Origin: Azospira oryzae
GTDB taxonomy: Bacteria > Pseudomonadota > Gammaproteobacteria > Burkholderiales > Rhodocyclaceae
Assembly: GCF_004217225.1 (NCBI RefSeq)
Contig: NZ_SHKM01000003.1
Location: 1 to 64,000, forward strand
DNA: 64,000 bases
Direction of reading: 5' to 3'
Shown: positions 9,185 to 17,244 of the stretch, in pieces
How the letters are laid out: every line of letters starts with the position of its first letter
How positions within the stretch are numbered: the first letter of the stretch is position 1
Translations under genes and position numbers: made by a program
The notes under the pieces: model-generated
What the model saw: only the letters and a program-made list of their open reading frames with translations
What the model was told of the DNA's origin: nothing
Database searches by the model: none

Positions 9185-10282
9185 TCACTGGTCCAGGCCC
9201 AGATAGCCGCCCTGGTAGCTGCGATCGCCGCTGGCAATGGCCGCGATGAACTGCTCCACGGCAAGAAAGACCTGCTCGCAACGATTGTCGATATGGTGCT
9301 TATCCAGGGCCTCCGCAACGCGTCGAATCAGGCCGCTTTGCCCGGCTGCATCGAAACGGGCGACGGCCTGGTCATTGATGGCCCGGGGATCGATCAGATC
9401 GGCCACTTCGTAATAGAGGGGAATATCGCCGAGCAAGGCCACTTCAGGCAGATTGCGATAGAAGGAGGGCACGATGGGAATCCCGCCCACCATCAGGGCG
9501 TTGTAGACCCGAATCGGCACACCGCCCAGAACCGGAGCGATCCAGTGGGTCTTGTGGGCTGCCCACTCGCGAAAGTTGTCCAGATCCGACTTGTGCTTGT
9601 AGTCGTTGCTGGCAAACCCGACCGTGGGGAAGGTCTTGGTCACGGTGGCCAGAGCCCGGTTGCGACGCTGATAATTGCCGTAGAAGGCATGAGGCCCTAA
9701 CGGTTCGTTGCTGCGAGCTTCCAGCAGCACACTGAAATGGTCGGCCACAAACTTCCGGGTCCATTGATGCACGCCGATAAAAACGGGGCCAATGACGCAG
9801 GGATTGAAGTGGGACAGCAGGAAGGCGTTTTCGGAAGTCCCCGAGATATAGAAATCGCAGTTCATCGCCAACATGGCGCTCATCTGGATCCAGTGCTGGG
9901 AATCCCAGTCCCAGATGACAAACAGAACCTCTGGGTTCCGATTGTAGAACTCCATGTAGACCGGCAGATTCCTGCCCACATCGTTGTTGGTCAGGAACAG
10001 CAGGCTGCCGGGTGGAAAATGCAGATCGGGGTCGGTGAGGAAATCCGGTGGCAGAGGGATGAACTCCCGGCCCGCCGCCAGAGGCTGGCACTTCTTCAGA
10101 TGCTCGCCGAGATAAACCTTGCCCACCTTGCCAAAGAGTCCGCTGGCGGCCTTCTTCTCGATCTGGCTGCGCTTGAGCATGGCCAGGGAATCGAAATAGG
10201 CATCCTGCAGAATTTCGTGGATGCCCTTGTTCAGGTCAGCCAGGGCATTGATCAACTCGACGGGATTCTTGGCGGTGGTCAT
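9185..10282 (-). CDS. Putative glycosyltransferase, exostosin/GT1-like C-terminus
   Basis: A 365-aa soluble protein with no signal peptide. I do not recognise a close family. The C-terminal third carries a segment around VYNALMVGGIPIVP followed by an acidic stretch, which resembles the nucleotide-sugar-binding region of exostosin-like and GT-B glycosyltransferases. It lies 23 nt downstream of the sugar aminotransferase gene and 20 nt upstream of the DUF5672 gene, so it belongs to the same pathway by context. The start at 10282 is ATG. A TTG at 10291 is the only nearby alternative. Neither has a good Shine-Dalgarno. Confidence 0.6.
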   Translation of the reverse strand: MTTAKNPVELINALADLNKGIHEILQDAYFDSLAMLKRSQIEKKAASGLFGKVGKVYLGEHLKKCQPLAAGREFIPLPPDFLTDPDLHFPPGSLLFLTNNDVGRNLPVYMEFYNRNPEVLFVIWDWDSQHWIQMSAMLAMNCDFYISGTSENAFLLSHFNPCVIGPVFIGVHQWTRKFVADHFSVLLEARSNEPLGPHAFYGNYQRRNRALATVTKTFPTVGFASNDYKHKSDLDNFREWAAHKTHWIAPVLGGVPIRVYNALMVGGIPIVPSFYRNLPEVALLGDIPLYYEVADLIDPRAINDQAVARFDAAGQSGLIRRVAEALDKHHIDNRCEQVFLAVEQFIAAIASGDRSYQGGYLGLDQ

Positions 10283-10305
10283 TGGCAGCAATCGAAATGC
10301 AATAG

Positions 10306-11436
10306 TCAGGCAAGAGGGCCGGCTGGCGCCGGCTGCATACGGGCGGATACTGCCTTTACAGCATCAATCACCGCCGTTACCTGGGAATCATCAAGGGTCG
10401 GCCCCATGGGCAGACTGAGGACTTCACGGTGCAGAATCTCCGTGATGGGGAAAGCGCCTTCCCTGTACCCCAACCCGGCATAAGCCGGTTGCAGATGGGG
10501 AGGTACCGGATAGTGAATCGCCGTCTGCACACCGGCTTCATGCAGCGCCACCTGCAGCGCATCCCGCTGGGGACTGCGCACCACGTACAGGTGCCGGGCT
10601 GACACATGGCCCGGGGCCTCCTGCATCAATTGCAGCCCGGCCGCCCCCAGTTCGGCATCGTAGCGTGCCGCGATCTGGCGGCGACGCTGGTTCCAGCCAT
10701 CCAGCAACGGCAGCTTGGCCCGCAGGAAGGCCGCCTGAATCTCATCCAGACGGCAATTGAAACCGGCCTCTTCATTCCGGTACTTGCTGCGGGAACCGTA
10801 ATTGCGGAGCAACCGCAGTCGCTCGGCCAGTTGCGGATCGGAAGTCGTGATTGCGCCGCCATCGCCCAGGGCGCCAAGGTTCTTGCCCGGGTAAAAGCTG
10901 AAACCGGCGGCATGCCCCAGGCTGCCGGCCCGTCGCCCGTGGCAGGTTGCGCCATGGGCTTGGGCGGCGTCCTCGATCACCTTCAAGCCATGACGCTCCG
11001 CCAGGTCCATCAGAGGCGCCATCTCGGCAGTCTGGCCATAAAGATGAACCGGCATGATGGCCTTGGTACGTGGCGTGATGGCCGCCGCGACGGCCTGCGG
11101 ATCCATGTTGCCGGTATGGGGCAGAGGCTCGACCGGGACCAGACGGGCTCCGGCATAGGTAACGGCCAGCCAGGTGGCGATGAAGGTATTGGCGGGAACG
11201 ATCACCTCGTCCCCGGCGCCAATGTCGTAGGCCCGGAGAATCAGGTGCAGGGCCTCCAGGCCATTGGCCACGCCTATGCAGTAGTCGGTCTGGCAATAGG
11301 CTGCAAATTCGGCTTCGAACGCCTCCACCTCCTGGCCCAGGACAAGCCAGCCGGAATCCAGCACCCGTGTCAGGGCTGTATGGAGCTCCGGGGCCAGGGA
11401 ACGGTTGAGTTCCTTGAGATCAAGAAAGGGAATCAC
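10306..11436 (-). CDS. DegT/DnrJ/EryC1 sugar aminotransferase (QdtB/FdtB-like)
   Basis: A 376-aa PLP-dependent aminotransferase. The motifs are [11 protein letters not shown] (the Asp that contacts the pyridine nitrogen) and [17 protein letters not shown], which holds the Schiff-base lysine. It begins [11 protein letters not shown], as typical for enzymes that aminate nucleotide-linked 3-keto-6-deoxyhexoses. Its ATG overlaps the QdtA/FdtA-like gene by 4 nt. That pairing is the known route from dTDP-4-keto-6-deoxyglucose through a 3-keto isomer to dTDP-Qui3N or dTDP-Fuc3N. Which of the two sugars is made cannot be told from the sequence by eye. Confidence 0.9.
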   Translation of the reverse strand: MIPFLDLKELNRSLAPELHTALTRVLDSGWLVLGQEVEAFEAEFAAYCQTDYCIGVANGLEALHLILRAYDIGAGDEVIVPANTFIATWLAVTYAGARLVPVEPLPHTGNMDPQAVAAAITPRTKAIMPVHLYGQTAEMAPLMDLAERHGLKVIEDAAQAHGATCHGRRAGSLGHAAGFSFYPGKNLGALGDGGAITTSDPQLAERLRLLRNYGSRSKYRNEEAGFNCRLDEIQAAFLRAKLPLLDGWNQRRRQIAARYDAELGAAGLQLMQEAPGHVSARHLYVVRSPQRDALQVALHEAGVQTAIHYPVPPHLQPAYAGLGYREGAFPITEILHREVLSLPMGPTLDDSQVTAVIDAVKAVSARMQPAPAGPLA

Positions 11437-11849
11437 GCCTGACGCTCCCGAACCGCGGACATGAACTGATCGTAATCCCGGATGTAATCGGCTTCGTCAT
11501 ACTTTGAGGAAGCCAACACCATGCAAACGGCACCGGACGAAAAATTGTCCAGATACCGCCACATCATGGGGCAGACATAAAGACCGAAGTAGGACCGGTT
11601 GAGATGGAAGCGGCGCTGTTCCTGCCCGTCATCCAGCACCACGTCGAAACTGCCGGACATGGCCACGATGAACTGGTGCAGGTTGCGGTGGGCATGGGCG
11701 CCCCGGTCGGCGCCGCCAGGCACATCGTAAAGATAGTAGACGCGCTGGATGTCGAAGGGCACGTGATTCCCCCCTTCGATAAAGGTCAGGTTACCCCGGG
11801 GATCGTGAATCTTTGGCAAATCCAGGATGCGACAGTCGGCCAACGGCAT
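11433..11849 (-). CDS. dTDP-6-deoxyhexose 3,4-ketoisomerase (QdtA/FdtA family cupin)
   Basis: A 138-aa single-domain cupin of the WxcM/FdtA family. It contains the family pattern [10 protein letters not shown] near the N-terminus, then a [15 protein letters not shown] stretch with clustered His residues, and [10 protein letters not shown] near the end. These enzymes convert dTDP-4-keto-6-deoxyglucose to its 3-keto isomer. RmlA and RmlB, which make the precursor, must be encoded elsewhere. The gene overlaps the aminotransferase gene and sits 9 nt after a methyltransferase gene. Confidence 0.9.
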   Translation of the reverse strand: MPLADCRILDLPKIHDPRGNLTFIEGGNHVPFDIQRVYYLYDVPGGADRGAHAHRNLHQFIVAMSGSFDVVLDDGQEQRRFHLNRSYFGLYVCPMMWRYLDNFSSGAVCMVLASSKYDEADYIRDYDQFMSAVRERQA

Positions 11850-11858
11850 GGCGATCTC

Positions 11859-12578
11859 CTAGACCGGAGGAAGGGAGGCGACGACGTAAATCTCGCCGGC
11901 AATATCGGGATAGCGTTCGCCCATCTGCATAAAGGCCTCGATCATGGCGGGAGTCCAGTGGCTTTCGATCTGCCCGTTGGAAACCGGCTTGAGCCAGTAG
12001 CCGCCGAAAACGTCCACCCGCAATCCGGCCTGGCTGAATGCCGCCCGAAAGGACTCCGGATTAAAGACCCGGCGATGGCCGTGGTGCCGGTCCATCTCGT
12101 TGAGGGCATCCTCCTGGGGCAGCAGGCCCATGATGGTGGCGGCCTGCCGGTGCACGGAACGGGCATTGGGCACGGCGGCAAAGATCCGGCCACCGGGCTT
12201 CAGCCACTGCCGCGTCCGGGCCAGGATATCCACCGGGTCCTGCACATGCTCCAGCACATGGCCAAGGATAATGGTATCGAACCGCTGGGTCGGCTGGAAT
12301 TCCTCGAACAGCGCATGCACCACGGTGGCCGCAGGAAAGCGCTGGCGCAGGCTGTCGCAAAACAGGGCCGAGCCCTCGACGATGGTCATGGCCTTGCCGG
12401 TGGTGGCCAGTAGTTCAGTCATCACGCCTTCTGCCGGCCCCATTTCCAGCAGGCTGTCCCCCTGGAGATGGCGCTGCAGGATGCGGAAACAATAGCTGAT
12501 GGCCGCCGGCATGACCCCTGCGGAATACAGGGATGCCTGGGATATCTGCTGCAGTTTGCTTTTTTCTTCTGTACTCAC
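11859..12578 (-). CDS. Class I SAM-dependent methyltransferase
   Basis: A 239-aa protein with a methyltransferase fold: motif I LLEMGPAEGVMTELL, then DTIILGHVLEHVQDP and LKPGGRIFAAVPN. The subtype is the Methyltransf_23/UbiG-like shape often found in glycan clusters. I infer it methylates the sugar or its acyl decoration. I start it at GTG 12578, preceded by GGGGGAA. An ATG at 12626 would overlap the upstream VOC gene by 20 nt and lacks a ribosome site. It is one of three methyltransferases in the operon, and they are not close copies of each other. Confidence 0.8.
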   Translation of the reverse strand: MSTEEKSKLQQISQASLYSAGVMPAAISYCFRILQRHLQGDSLLEMGPAEGVMTELLATTGKAMTIVEGSALFCDSLRQRFPAATVVHALFEEFQPTQRFDTIILGHVLEHVQDPVDILARTRQWLKPGGRIFAAVPNARSVHRQAATIMGLLPQEDALNEMDRHHGHRRVFNPESFRAAFSQAGLRVDVFGGYWLKPVSNGQIESHWTPAMIEAFMQMGERYPDIAGEIYVVASLPPV

Positions 12579-12606
12579 GCACTTCCCCCGGGGCGGTGGG
12601 CCGCCC

Positions 12607-13035
12607 TTATCTTTCAATGAATTCAAGCATCAGGCCGTTACGGAACATGACAAAACTGATGCGCCGCCCGCCAAATGCAACTGCCGCCACCGGCGCCACG
12701 GTTACCCGGGCCCGCTGGCTGCGGGCCCACTCCAGGGCGCCTTCGATATCCGCCACCAGATAGGCGAAGTGGTACATCTTGATACCGGCATTAAGCCAGG
12801 GGATCAAAGTCTCGGCCCCGGGCAGGTTCTCCAACAGTTCGATACGGGGCCCCGGACCGACGAGAAAGCAGCCCGCCACGCCCTGCACGGGATCGGCAAA
12901 ATCCTCACCTTCCTGACGATAACCAAGAAAGGCAAAGAATGGGCGCTCTTTCTCCAGGGAAGCTGTGGCATAGCCCACATGGTGGAACTCGTACCCTTCG
13001 GGCAGCTCCGCCAGGGCCTGGGGCAACTCAAGCAC
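12607..13035 (-). CDS. VOC-superfamily (glyoxalase-fold) protein
   Basis: A 142-aa protein with the vicinal-oxygen-chelate fold. It opens with FHHVGYATASLEKERPFFAFLGY, and the second half has YHFAYLVADIEGALEWA and ends GLMLEFIER, similar to methylmalonyl-CoA epimerase-type proteins. H residues in the first and second modules and the terminal Glu are candidate metal ligands. It starts at GTG 13035 with a good GGAGG seven nucleotides upstream and overlaps the GNAT gene by 8 nt. Companions of this type are common near FkbH/ACP genes in glycan islands, where they may act on a hydroxyacyl group. That role is inference. Confidence 0.78.
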   Translation of the reverse strand: MLELPQALAELPEGYEFHHVGYATASLEKERPFFAFLGYRQEGEDFADPVQGVAGCFLVGPGPRIELLENLPGAETLIPWLNAGIKMYHFAYLVADIEGALEWARSQRARVTVAPVAAVAFGGRRISFVMFRNGLMLEFIER

Positions 13036-13612
13036 GATACAGCCTCCGCGCGGTCAATTGGGCCAGCTTTTCCAAGCGGGGCGCCAGATCGTGCCACGCG
13101 GCACGGTTCACCCGATGCTCCACCGCATCCACACGCCGTCCATCCAGATCGAAATGCCCCGGCAGACGGGTACGCTGGGCGATGCCGCAGGAGTCATGGA
13201 AAGACACCACGGATGCGTTATCGGCCACGGTCCTGCAATACACTTCGTCCAGCCCCAGCTGCTCGAAGGCACAACGGTAGATCAGCCAGGCACTTTCCAC
13301 CGCGGCCAGGGAGCCAGGCCTGAGAATCCAGCGTCCCCATTCCCCGGCATGACCGGCGGCATCGATGTCATAGAGCGAGATCACCCCTTCGGGCAGACCA
13401 TCTTGCTGCCGCTCCACCACAAAATAGTAGTCACCCGGGCGCTCATAATACTGGGCCAGCCATGCCAACTGAGCCGCCAGACTGGAGGAAGTGGCATGCA
13501 GGAAGCGGTTGAGCTGCGGATTGTTGCGCAATTCCAATACCAAGGCGGCATCCCCGTCGTCGATGGGACGCAGACGGAAAGCAGGCCCCGCCACAGTCAG
13601 GTCATGCCGCAT
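13028..13612 (-). CDS. GNAT-family N-acetyltransferase
   Basis: A 194-aa GNAT protein of the RimJ/PseH-like type. An N-terminal FRLRPIDDGDAALVLELRNNP strand-helix, a central GEWGRWILRPG strand and the C-terminal VYCRTVADNASVVSFHDSCGI segment match the acetyl-CoA fold. In this setting it probably acylates the amino group made by the neighbouring aminotransferase, as PseH-type enzymes do for amino sugars. The usual Qui3N/Fuc3N acetyltransferases are hexapeptide-repeat proteins, so this would be a substitute. It overlaps the ACP gene by 11 nt. Confidence 0.8.
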   Translation of the reverse strand: MRHDLTVAGPAFRLRPIDDGDAALVLELRNNPQLNRFLHATSSSLAAQLAWLAQYYERPGDYYFVVERQQDGLPEGVISLYDIDAAGHAGEWGRWILRPGSLAAVESAWLIYRCAFEQLGLDEVYCRTVADNASVVSFHDSCGIAQRTRLPGHFDLDGRRVDAVEHRVNRAAWHDLAPRLEKLAQLTARRLYRA

Positions 13613-13838
13613 GGAGGGCCAGAGCTCCATCCACAATCTGGCTGACGCTATTCAGCTCGGCCAGCGCTTCCTCCGAGAATTGCAGGCCCAATTCATCCTC
13701 GATGGCAAAAATGACCTCGATGTGCTTCAAGGAGTCCCACTGGGGCGTGTTCTTGCGCGAGCTGTCGGGATTCACTTCGCATTTGAGAACAGTGGCAAGA
13801 ACGGCCAGTACCAAGGCTTCAATTCTCTGACGATCCAT
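13602..13838 (-). CDS. Acyl carrier protein
   Basis: A 78-aa carrier protein with the phosphopantetheine site D-S-L at residues 35-37 (S36) inside QWDSLKHIEVIF, followed by the acidic helix IEDELGLQFSEEAL. It lies 10 nt after the FkbH-like gene. Such pairs load a three-carbon hydroxyacyl group (glyceryl from 1,3-bisphosphoglycerate in studied cases) onto the carrier. The gene is dedicated to this cluster and is not part of a fatty-acid synthesis operon. An upstream AGGAG is 13 nt from the ATG. Confidence 0.9.
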   Translation of the reverse strand: MDRQRIEALVLAVLATVLKCEVNPDSSRKNTPQWDSLKHIEVIFAIEDELGLQFSEEALAELNSVSQIVDGALALHAA

Positions 13839-13848
13839 AATCGACTTA

Positions 13849-15549
13849 TTACTCCTGGTTCAGGGTTACGCCGGCAGCCGGGGTGAAATCCCGCACCAAC
13901 TGGGCCGGCATATTATGCAGTCCAGCCTCTGGATGGGTATCGCAGCCCAACAGGCGGGCCAGCCAGTCCAGTGCCGGCTGATTGCGCGGACCGTGGGCAA
14001 CCCGGAATGCCAGCTCCTGGCAACCGGCAAAGATCGGCATCCGGCGCAGGGCTTCCAGGATGATGGTGTCTTCCAGCTGGCGCCCCATGGCCCGGCAGCT
14101 GACGCACAACTCTTCCACCAACAGGCATTCGCCCTGGCGCTCTGCCACGATCACCGCGATCACGCCGCTATCCGACAAACGATCGCTCAGTTGCACGCTG
14201 GCAATGCAGGCATCCCGACGCTCCAGCCGCTCGGCCACCTCGGCCTGGTTGAAACGGCGCATGGCCAGATTGAACTGGTTGGTCTTGTTGCAAAGGTCCG
14301 CCAGCCGGGTCAGTTGAGCCACCGGGTCGATGCGATACACCAGGCTCACCTGCAGGCTGCGGAAATATTCGGCCGGATCGGTTGCATGTTCGGCCAGGAC
14401 ATCCCGCTCCGCGTTGGCCTTGAGATCCTGGATGCGCTTGGCATCGTCACTCTCCACCTTCCAGCGCCATAGCCCCGGGTAATAGTGGATCGCGCGGCAG
14501 GTCAGGGTAGCGTCCGGGTGGGCATAGACGGCATGGACCGATGGCAGTTGCATGGTCACGCTGGCCAGTTCCCCCGGATTGTCATCGACGAACAGCACGG
14601 CATCGGCAGCAATGCGCAAGGCCTTGGCAATGCGCTCCACCGCAGCGGCCTTGTCGCCCCAGGAGACCTCGGTGGCCGAAAAGTCTTCCCAGCGCAGGGG
14701 ATAATCCTGGCGCTGGGCAAACAGGGCCTCCACGTCGGCGCGCTCGTTGCGCGAGACCAGGGCCACGAAGACGCCCCGCTGCTGCAGGCCTTTGACGTAG
14801 TTTTGCAGGGCCTCGTGACCGGGCGTCAACTGCACGCCCTGAATGCCCTCTTCACCGAGTACGCCGGCATGCAGGGTATGGTCCAAGTCCAATGCCACCG
14901 CTTTTACCGGCGGCAGCAGGGCCCCAGGCAACCAGTGGCAGGCCAGCTCCCGGGCCAACTGGACCTGGGCGGCATTGGCCACGGGAGTCCCGGCCAGCGC
15001 CGCAGAGCGCGAATCCCTCAGGGGCACGCCGGCTTCGCTGCAGACGCTGCCGAGATCGGCGAAGTAAACGGCCGGCAAAGCATCCACCAGCGACTGCAAG
15101 CGGGCCCGCTGCGGCGCCTCATCGAGCCAGGTGGCAATGATGACGGGGGCCTTGGACATGCTGCGCAAGGCATGCAGACGCCCTTCCAGCCAGGGCAACC
15201 ATTCATCGAAAGCCATGCGTGCCAGAAAACGGTCGCTATCCAGCCACAACAGTTCCGCATCTGCCTCCTGCCGGTCCACGAACATCAGGGAATCGTCATA
15301 GCCGCCCAGACGGAAGTCGGCCTGCCAGCCGCAGAAGGCGAAATACGGAGTCGTCAGGGGCACCAGAGGCTCGAAGGCATGGTTGCGCCACACATTGACG
15401 CTTGCCGACTGGCGGGAAGGCGCAGGAAGTTCGAGTCCCTGCAACGCCAGGCGGTTCGGGCGGGGCGCAAACAGGACAGCCTGGGCCTCGAACAGGGACA
15501 TGGCCCCTTCGATGGTCTTTTCGGTCGGCAATTTTGCAGTAGCAGTCAT
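13849..15549 (-). CDS. FkbH-like HAD-IIIC protein
   Basis: A 566-aa protein. Residues 1-210 form an SGNH-like N-terminal domain. At 221-225 lies DLDHT, the HAD nucleophile motif, followed by GVLGEEG. VFVDDNPGEL later in the protein is the acidic HAD motif. The C-terminal ~180 residues form a GNAT-like domain, the usual layout of FkbH proteins. Characterised members move a glyceryl group from 1,3-bisphosphoglycerate to an acyl carrier protein, and that carrier is the next gene. I use ATG 15549, because the longer start at 15579 is TTG. Confidence 0.88.
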   Translation of the reverse strand: MTATAKLPTEKTIEGAMSLFEAQAVLFAPRPNRLALQGLELPAPSRQSASVNVWRNHAFEPLVPLTTPYFAFCGWQADFRLGGYDDSLMFVDRQEADAELLWLDSDRFLARMAFDEWLPWLEGRLHALRSMSKAPVIIATWLDEAPQRARLQSLVDALPAVYFADLGSVCSEAGVPLRDSRSAALAGTPVANAAQVQLARELACHWLPGALLPPVKAVALDLDHTLHAGVLGEEGIQGVQLTPGHEALQNYVKGLQQRGVFVALVSRNERADVEALFAQRQDYPLRWEDFSATEVSWGDKAAAVERIAKALRIAADAVLFVDDNPGELASVTMQLPSVHAVYAHPDATLTCRAIHYYPGLWRWKVESDDAKRIQDLKANAERDVLAEHATDPAEYFRSLQVSLVYRIDPVAQLTRLADLCNKTNQFNLAMRRFNQAEVAERLERRDACIASVQLSDRLSDSGVIAVIVAERQGECLLVEELCVSCRAMGRQLEDTIILEALRRMPIFAGCQELAFRVAHGPRNQPALDWLARLLGCDTHPEAGLHNMPAQLVRDFTPAAGVTLNQE

Positions 15550-15622
15550 TTCAAACGTTCCGTCGCTCAGTTGCGGCAAGCCCGATTCTATCCAACGCCC
15601 CGCCAGTCGGGCGACGGGAGTA

Positions 15623-16117
15623 TCAGCTTTCCAGGGGGACTTTCTGCATCACCGTCAGAAGATGAGGGCCCCGCCACTCCTGAATGCGCATGCTGAAAGC
15701 GCCCTTGAAGCCGTAGGTGGCGGCCCAGCGATTCACATTGTCGAAATACAGAGGGAAGGTCTCCTCGGTAATGATATTGACGTGGGTCGGGTCCCGAAAT
15801 GCCACCCCATTGGGATAGGCCGGGGTGAGGGAAAGGAACATGCCGCCCACCTTCAATACCCGGTAGACCTCGTTCATCAGTTCGATAAAGGAATTGCGCC
15901 GGTCCGGCGCATAGACCAGGCGCGGCACATGCTCGATGAAATCGTGGGCCGTCACGTAGTCAAAGAAATTGTCCTCGAAGGGAATGGGCTCCACCACCAG
16001 ATCGGCACAACGGATATTGGCTTCGAGGTTTTCCAGCACATCGATGCCGTACAGTTCGTCCGCATTGAACGGGTTTTTGGGTTGGGGGCCGCAGCCCAGA
16101 TCCAGCGTCTTGCTCAT
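15623..16117 (-). CDS. Small class I SAM-dependent methyltransferase
   Basis: A 164-aa methyltransferase-fold protein starting MSKTLDLGCGPQPKNPF, so the SAM-binding glycine loop is at the extreme N-terminus. It continues with DYVTAHDFIEHVPR and EVYRVLKVGGMFLSLTP. The start at ATG 16117 has GGGAG at the right distance. It is short for the fold but retains the core. Position 42 nt after another methyltransferase gene places it in the glycosylation operon. Its substrate is unknown. Confidence 0.8.
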   Translation of the reverse strand: MSKTLDLGCGPQPKNPFNADELYGIDVLENLEANIRCADLVVEPIPFEDNFFDYVTAHDFIEHVPRLVYAPDRRNSFIELMNEVYRVLKVGGMFLSLTPAYPNGVAFRDPTHVNIITEETFPLYFDNVNRWAATYGFKGAFSMRIQEWRGPHLLTVMQKVPLES

Positions 16118-16159
16118 TGCATGCTCCCAGCCGTTGCGGCGATCCGCAGCGGCCATTGG

Positions 16160-17191
16160 TCATTTCTTGGAAATATAGGGGTTGCCAGGGAAGGACGTGA
16201 TGGACCAGAGCCCGGAAAACTGCCGCACATCGATATCCGGCCGTTCCTTATAGACGATGGCCAGCAGATAGTTGTATTTCTGCTGGTGCCGGGCGCACAG
16301 GGTCTCGGCAGCCTCGACCTTCTGGCGGTAATCAACGAACTCGGGATTGTCTTCCCGCGCCACAATCTCGCTGGCGCCTTCGTACCACAGGTCATACAGC
16401 CCCCGGGTGGCCACTGCGGGCAAGTCCAGCCCCAGGGCAACCTTGTGCAATTCGCGGCGGGACAGGGTATAGACGTAATTGCCGGAGGCTTCGTACCCCG
16501 CCGGCCAATCCCCGACATAAGCCGGATGGTCGATCAGGGGGTCCTGGGGTTCGATCAGCACCACCGCCTTGCGCGCCACGCGCAGCATCTCGTAGAGCGC
16601 CACCATGGGACGGGGAAAATGGTGGAAGGCCTCCTTGCACAGCACGTAATCCACCGAGTCATCCTTGAAACTCAGGGCTTCGGCATTTTCGACCCGGTAA
16701 TCCCGGATCAGGCCACGCTGCTTGGACTGGCGCAACAGGTGCTCGCCAATGCTGGTGGGCAGGACCGACTTGAAACCTTCCCGGGTCATATGGAAGGCAT
16801 CGGCGCCGAACGGGTCACCCACCGTGATCCAGCTATTTTCCTTGGTATGGGACAGGCACTTGAAAACCGGCTCGAAAAACCGGCGGGCACGCCACCAGCC
16901 GACAATATCCATTTTCTGGAAAAGCTCGAACTCGGTGTCGTTCTGGGTATTGACCACGTCGAAATCGACATGGGAAGAATAAAGCCGCTCCACCGCCGAC
17001 GGTGCCAGCCCGGTGCCTTCCAGCAAGCCTTCACGCCGCAGGAGGTCCGACAGCCGCCCTGCCAGGCCATCGCCGGCACCCGCCGACGCGACCAACCGGG
17101 CAATGTCCCCCAGCGTCCGCTCACGGCGCGCCAGGCGAGCCTCCAGCGGTGCTACATGCAGCTCGGAAAACTCTCCAAGCAAAGTGCTCAC
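16160..17191 (-). CDS. SAM-dependent methyltransferase with extra N-terminal region
   Basis: A 343-aa protein with an unassigned N-terminal half and a Methyltransf_11-type core: AEALSFKDDSVDYVLCKEAFHHFPRP, then VALYEMLRVARKAVVLIEP. The glycine loop seems replaced by ITVGDPFGADAF, so binding may be atypical. I chose GTG 17191 (AGGAC upstream). A TTG at 17206 preceded by GGGGGAG is an equally possible start, while 17296 would overlap the previous gene by about 50 nt. It follows the OGT-like gene and may methylate the transferred glycan. Confidence 0.72.
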   Translation of the reverse strand: MSTLLGEFSELHVAPLEARLARRERTLGDIARLVASAGAGDGLAGRLSDLLRREGLLEGTGLAPSAVERLYSSHVDFDVVNTQNDTEFELFQKMDIVGWWRARRFFEPVFKCLSHTKENSWITVGDPFGADAFHMTREGFKSVLPTSIGEHLLRQSKQRGLIRDYRVENAEALSFKDDSVDYVLCKEAFHHFPRPMVALYEMLRVARKAVVLIEPQDPLIDHPAYVGDWPAGYEASGNYVYTLSRRELHKVALGLDLPAVATRGLYDLWYEGASEIVAREDNPEFVDYRQKVEAAETLCARHQQKYNYLLAIVYKERPDIDVRQFSGLWSITSFPGNPYISKK

Positions 17192-17244
17192 AGTCTTGTC
17201 CTGCAATTGGCAACTCCCCCAGTTAAGTTTTTTTAGCGACCTAC

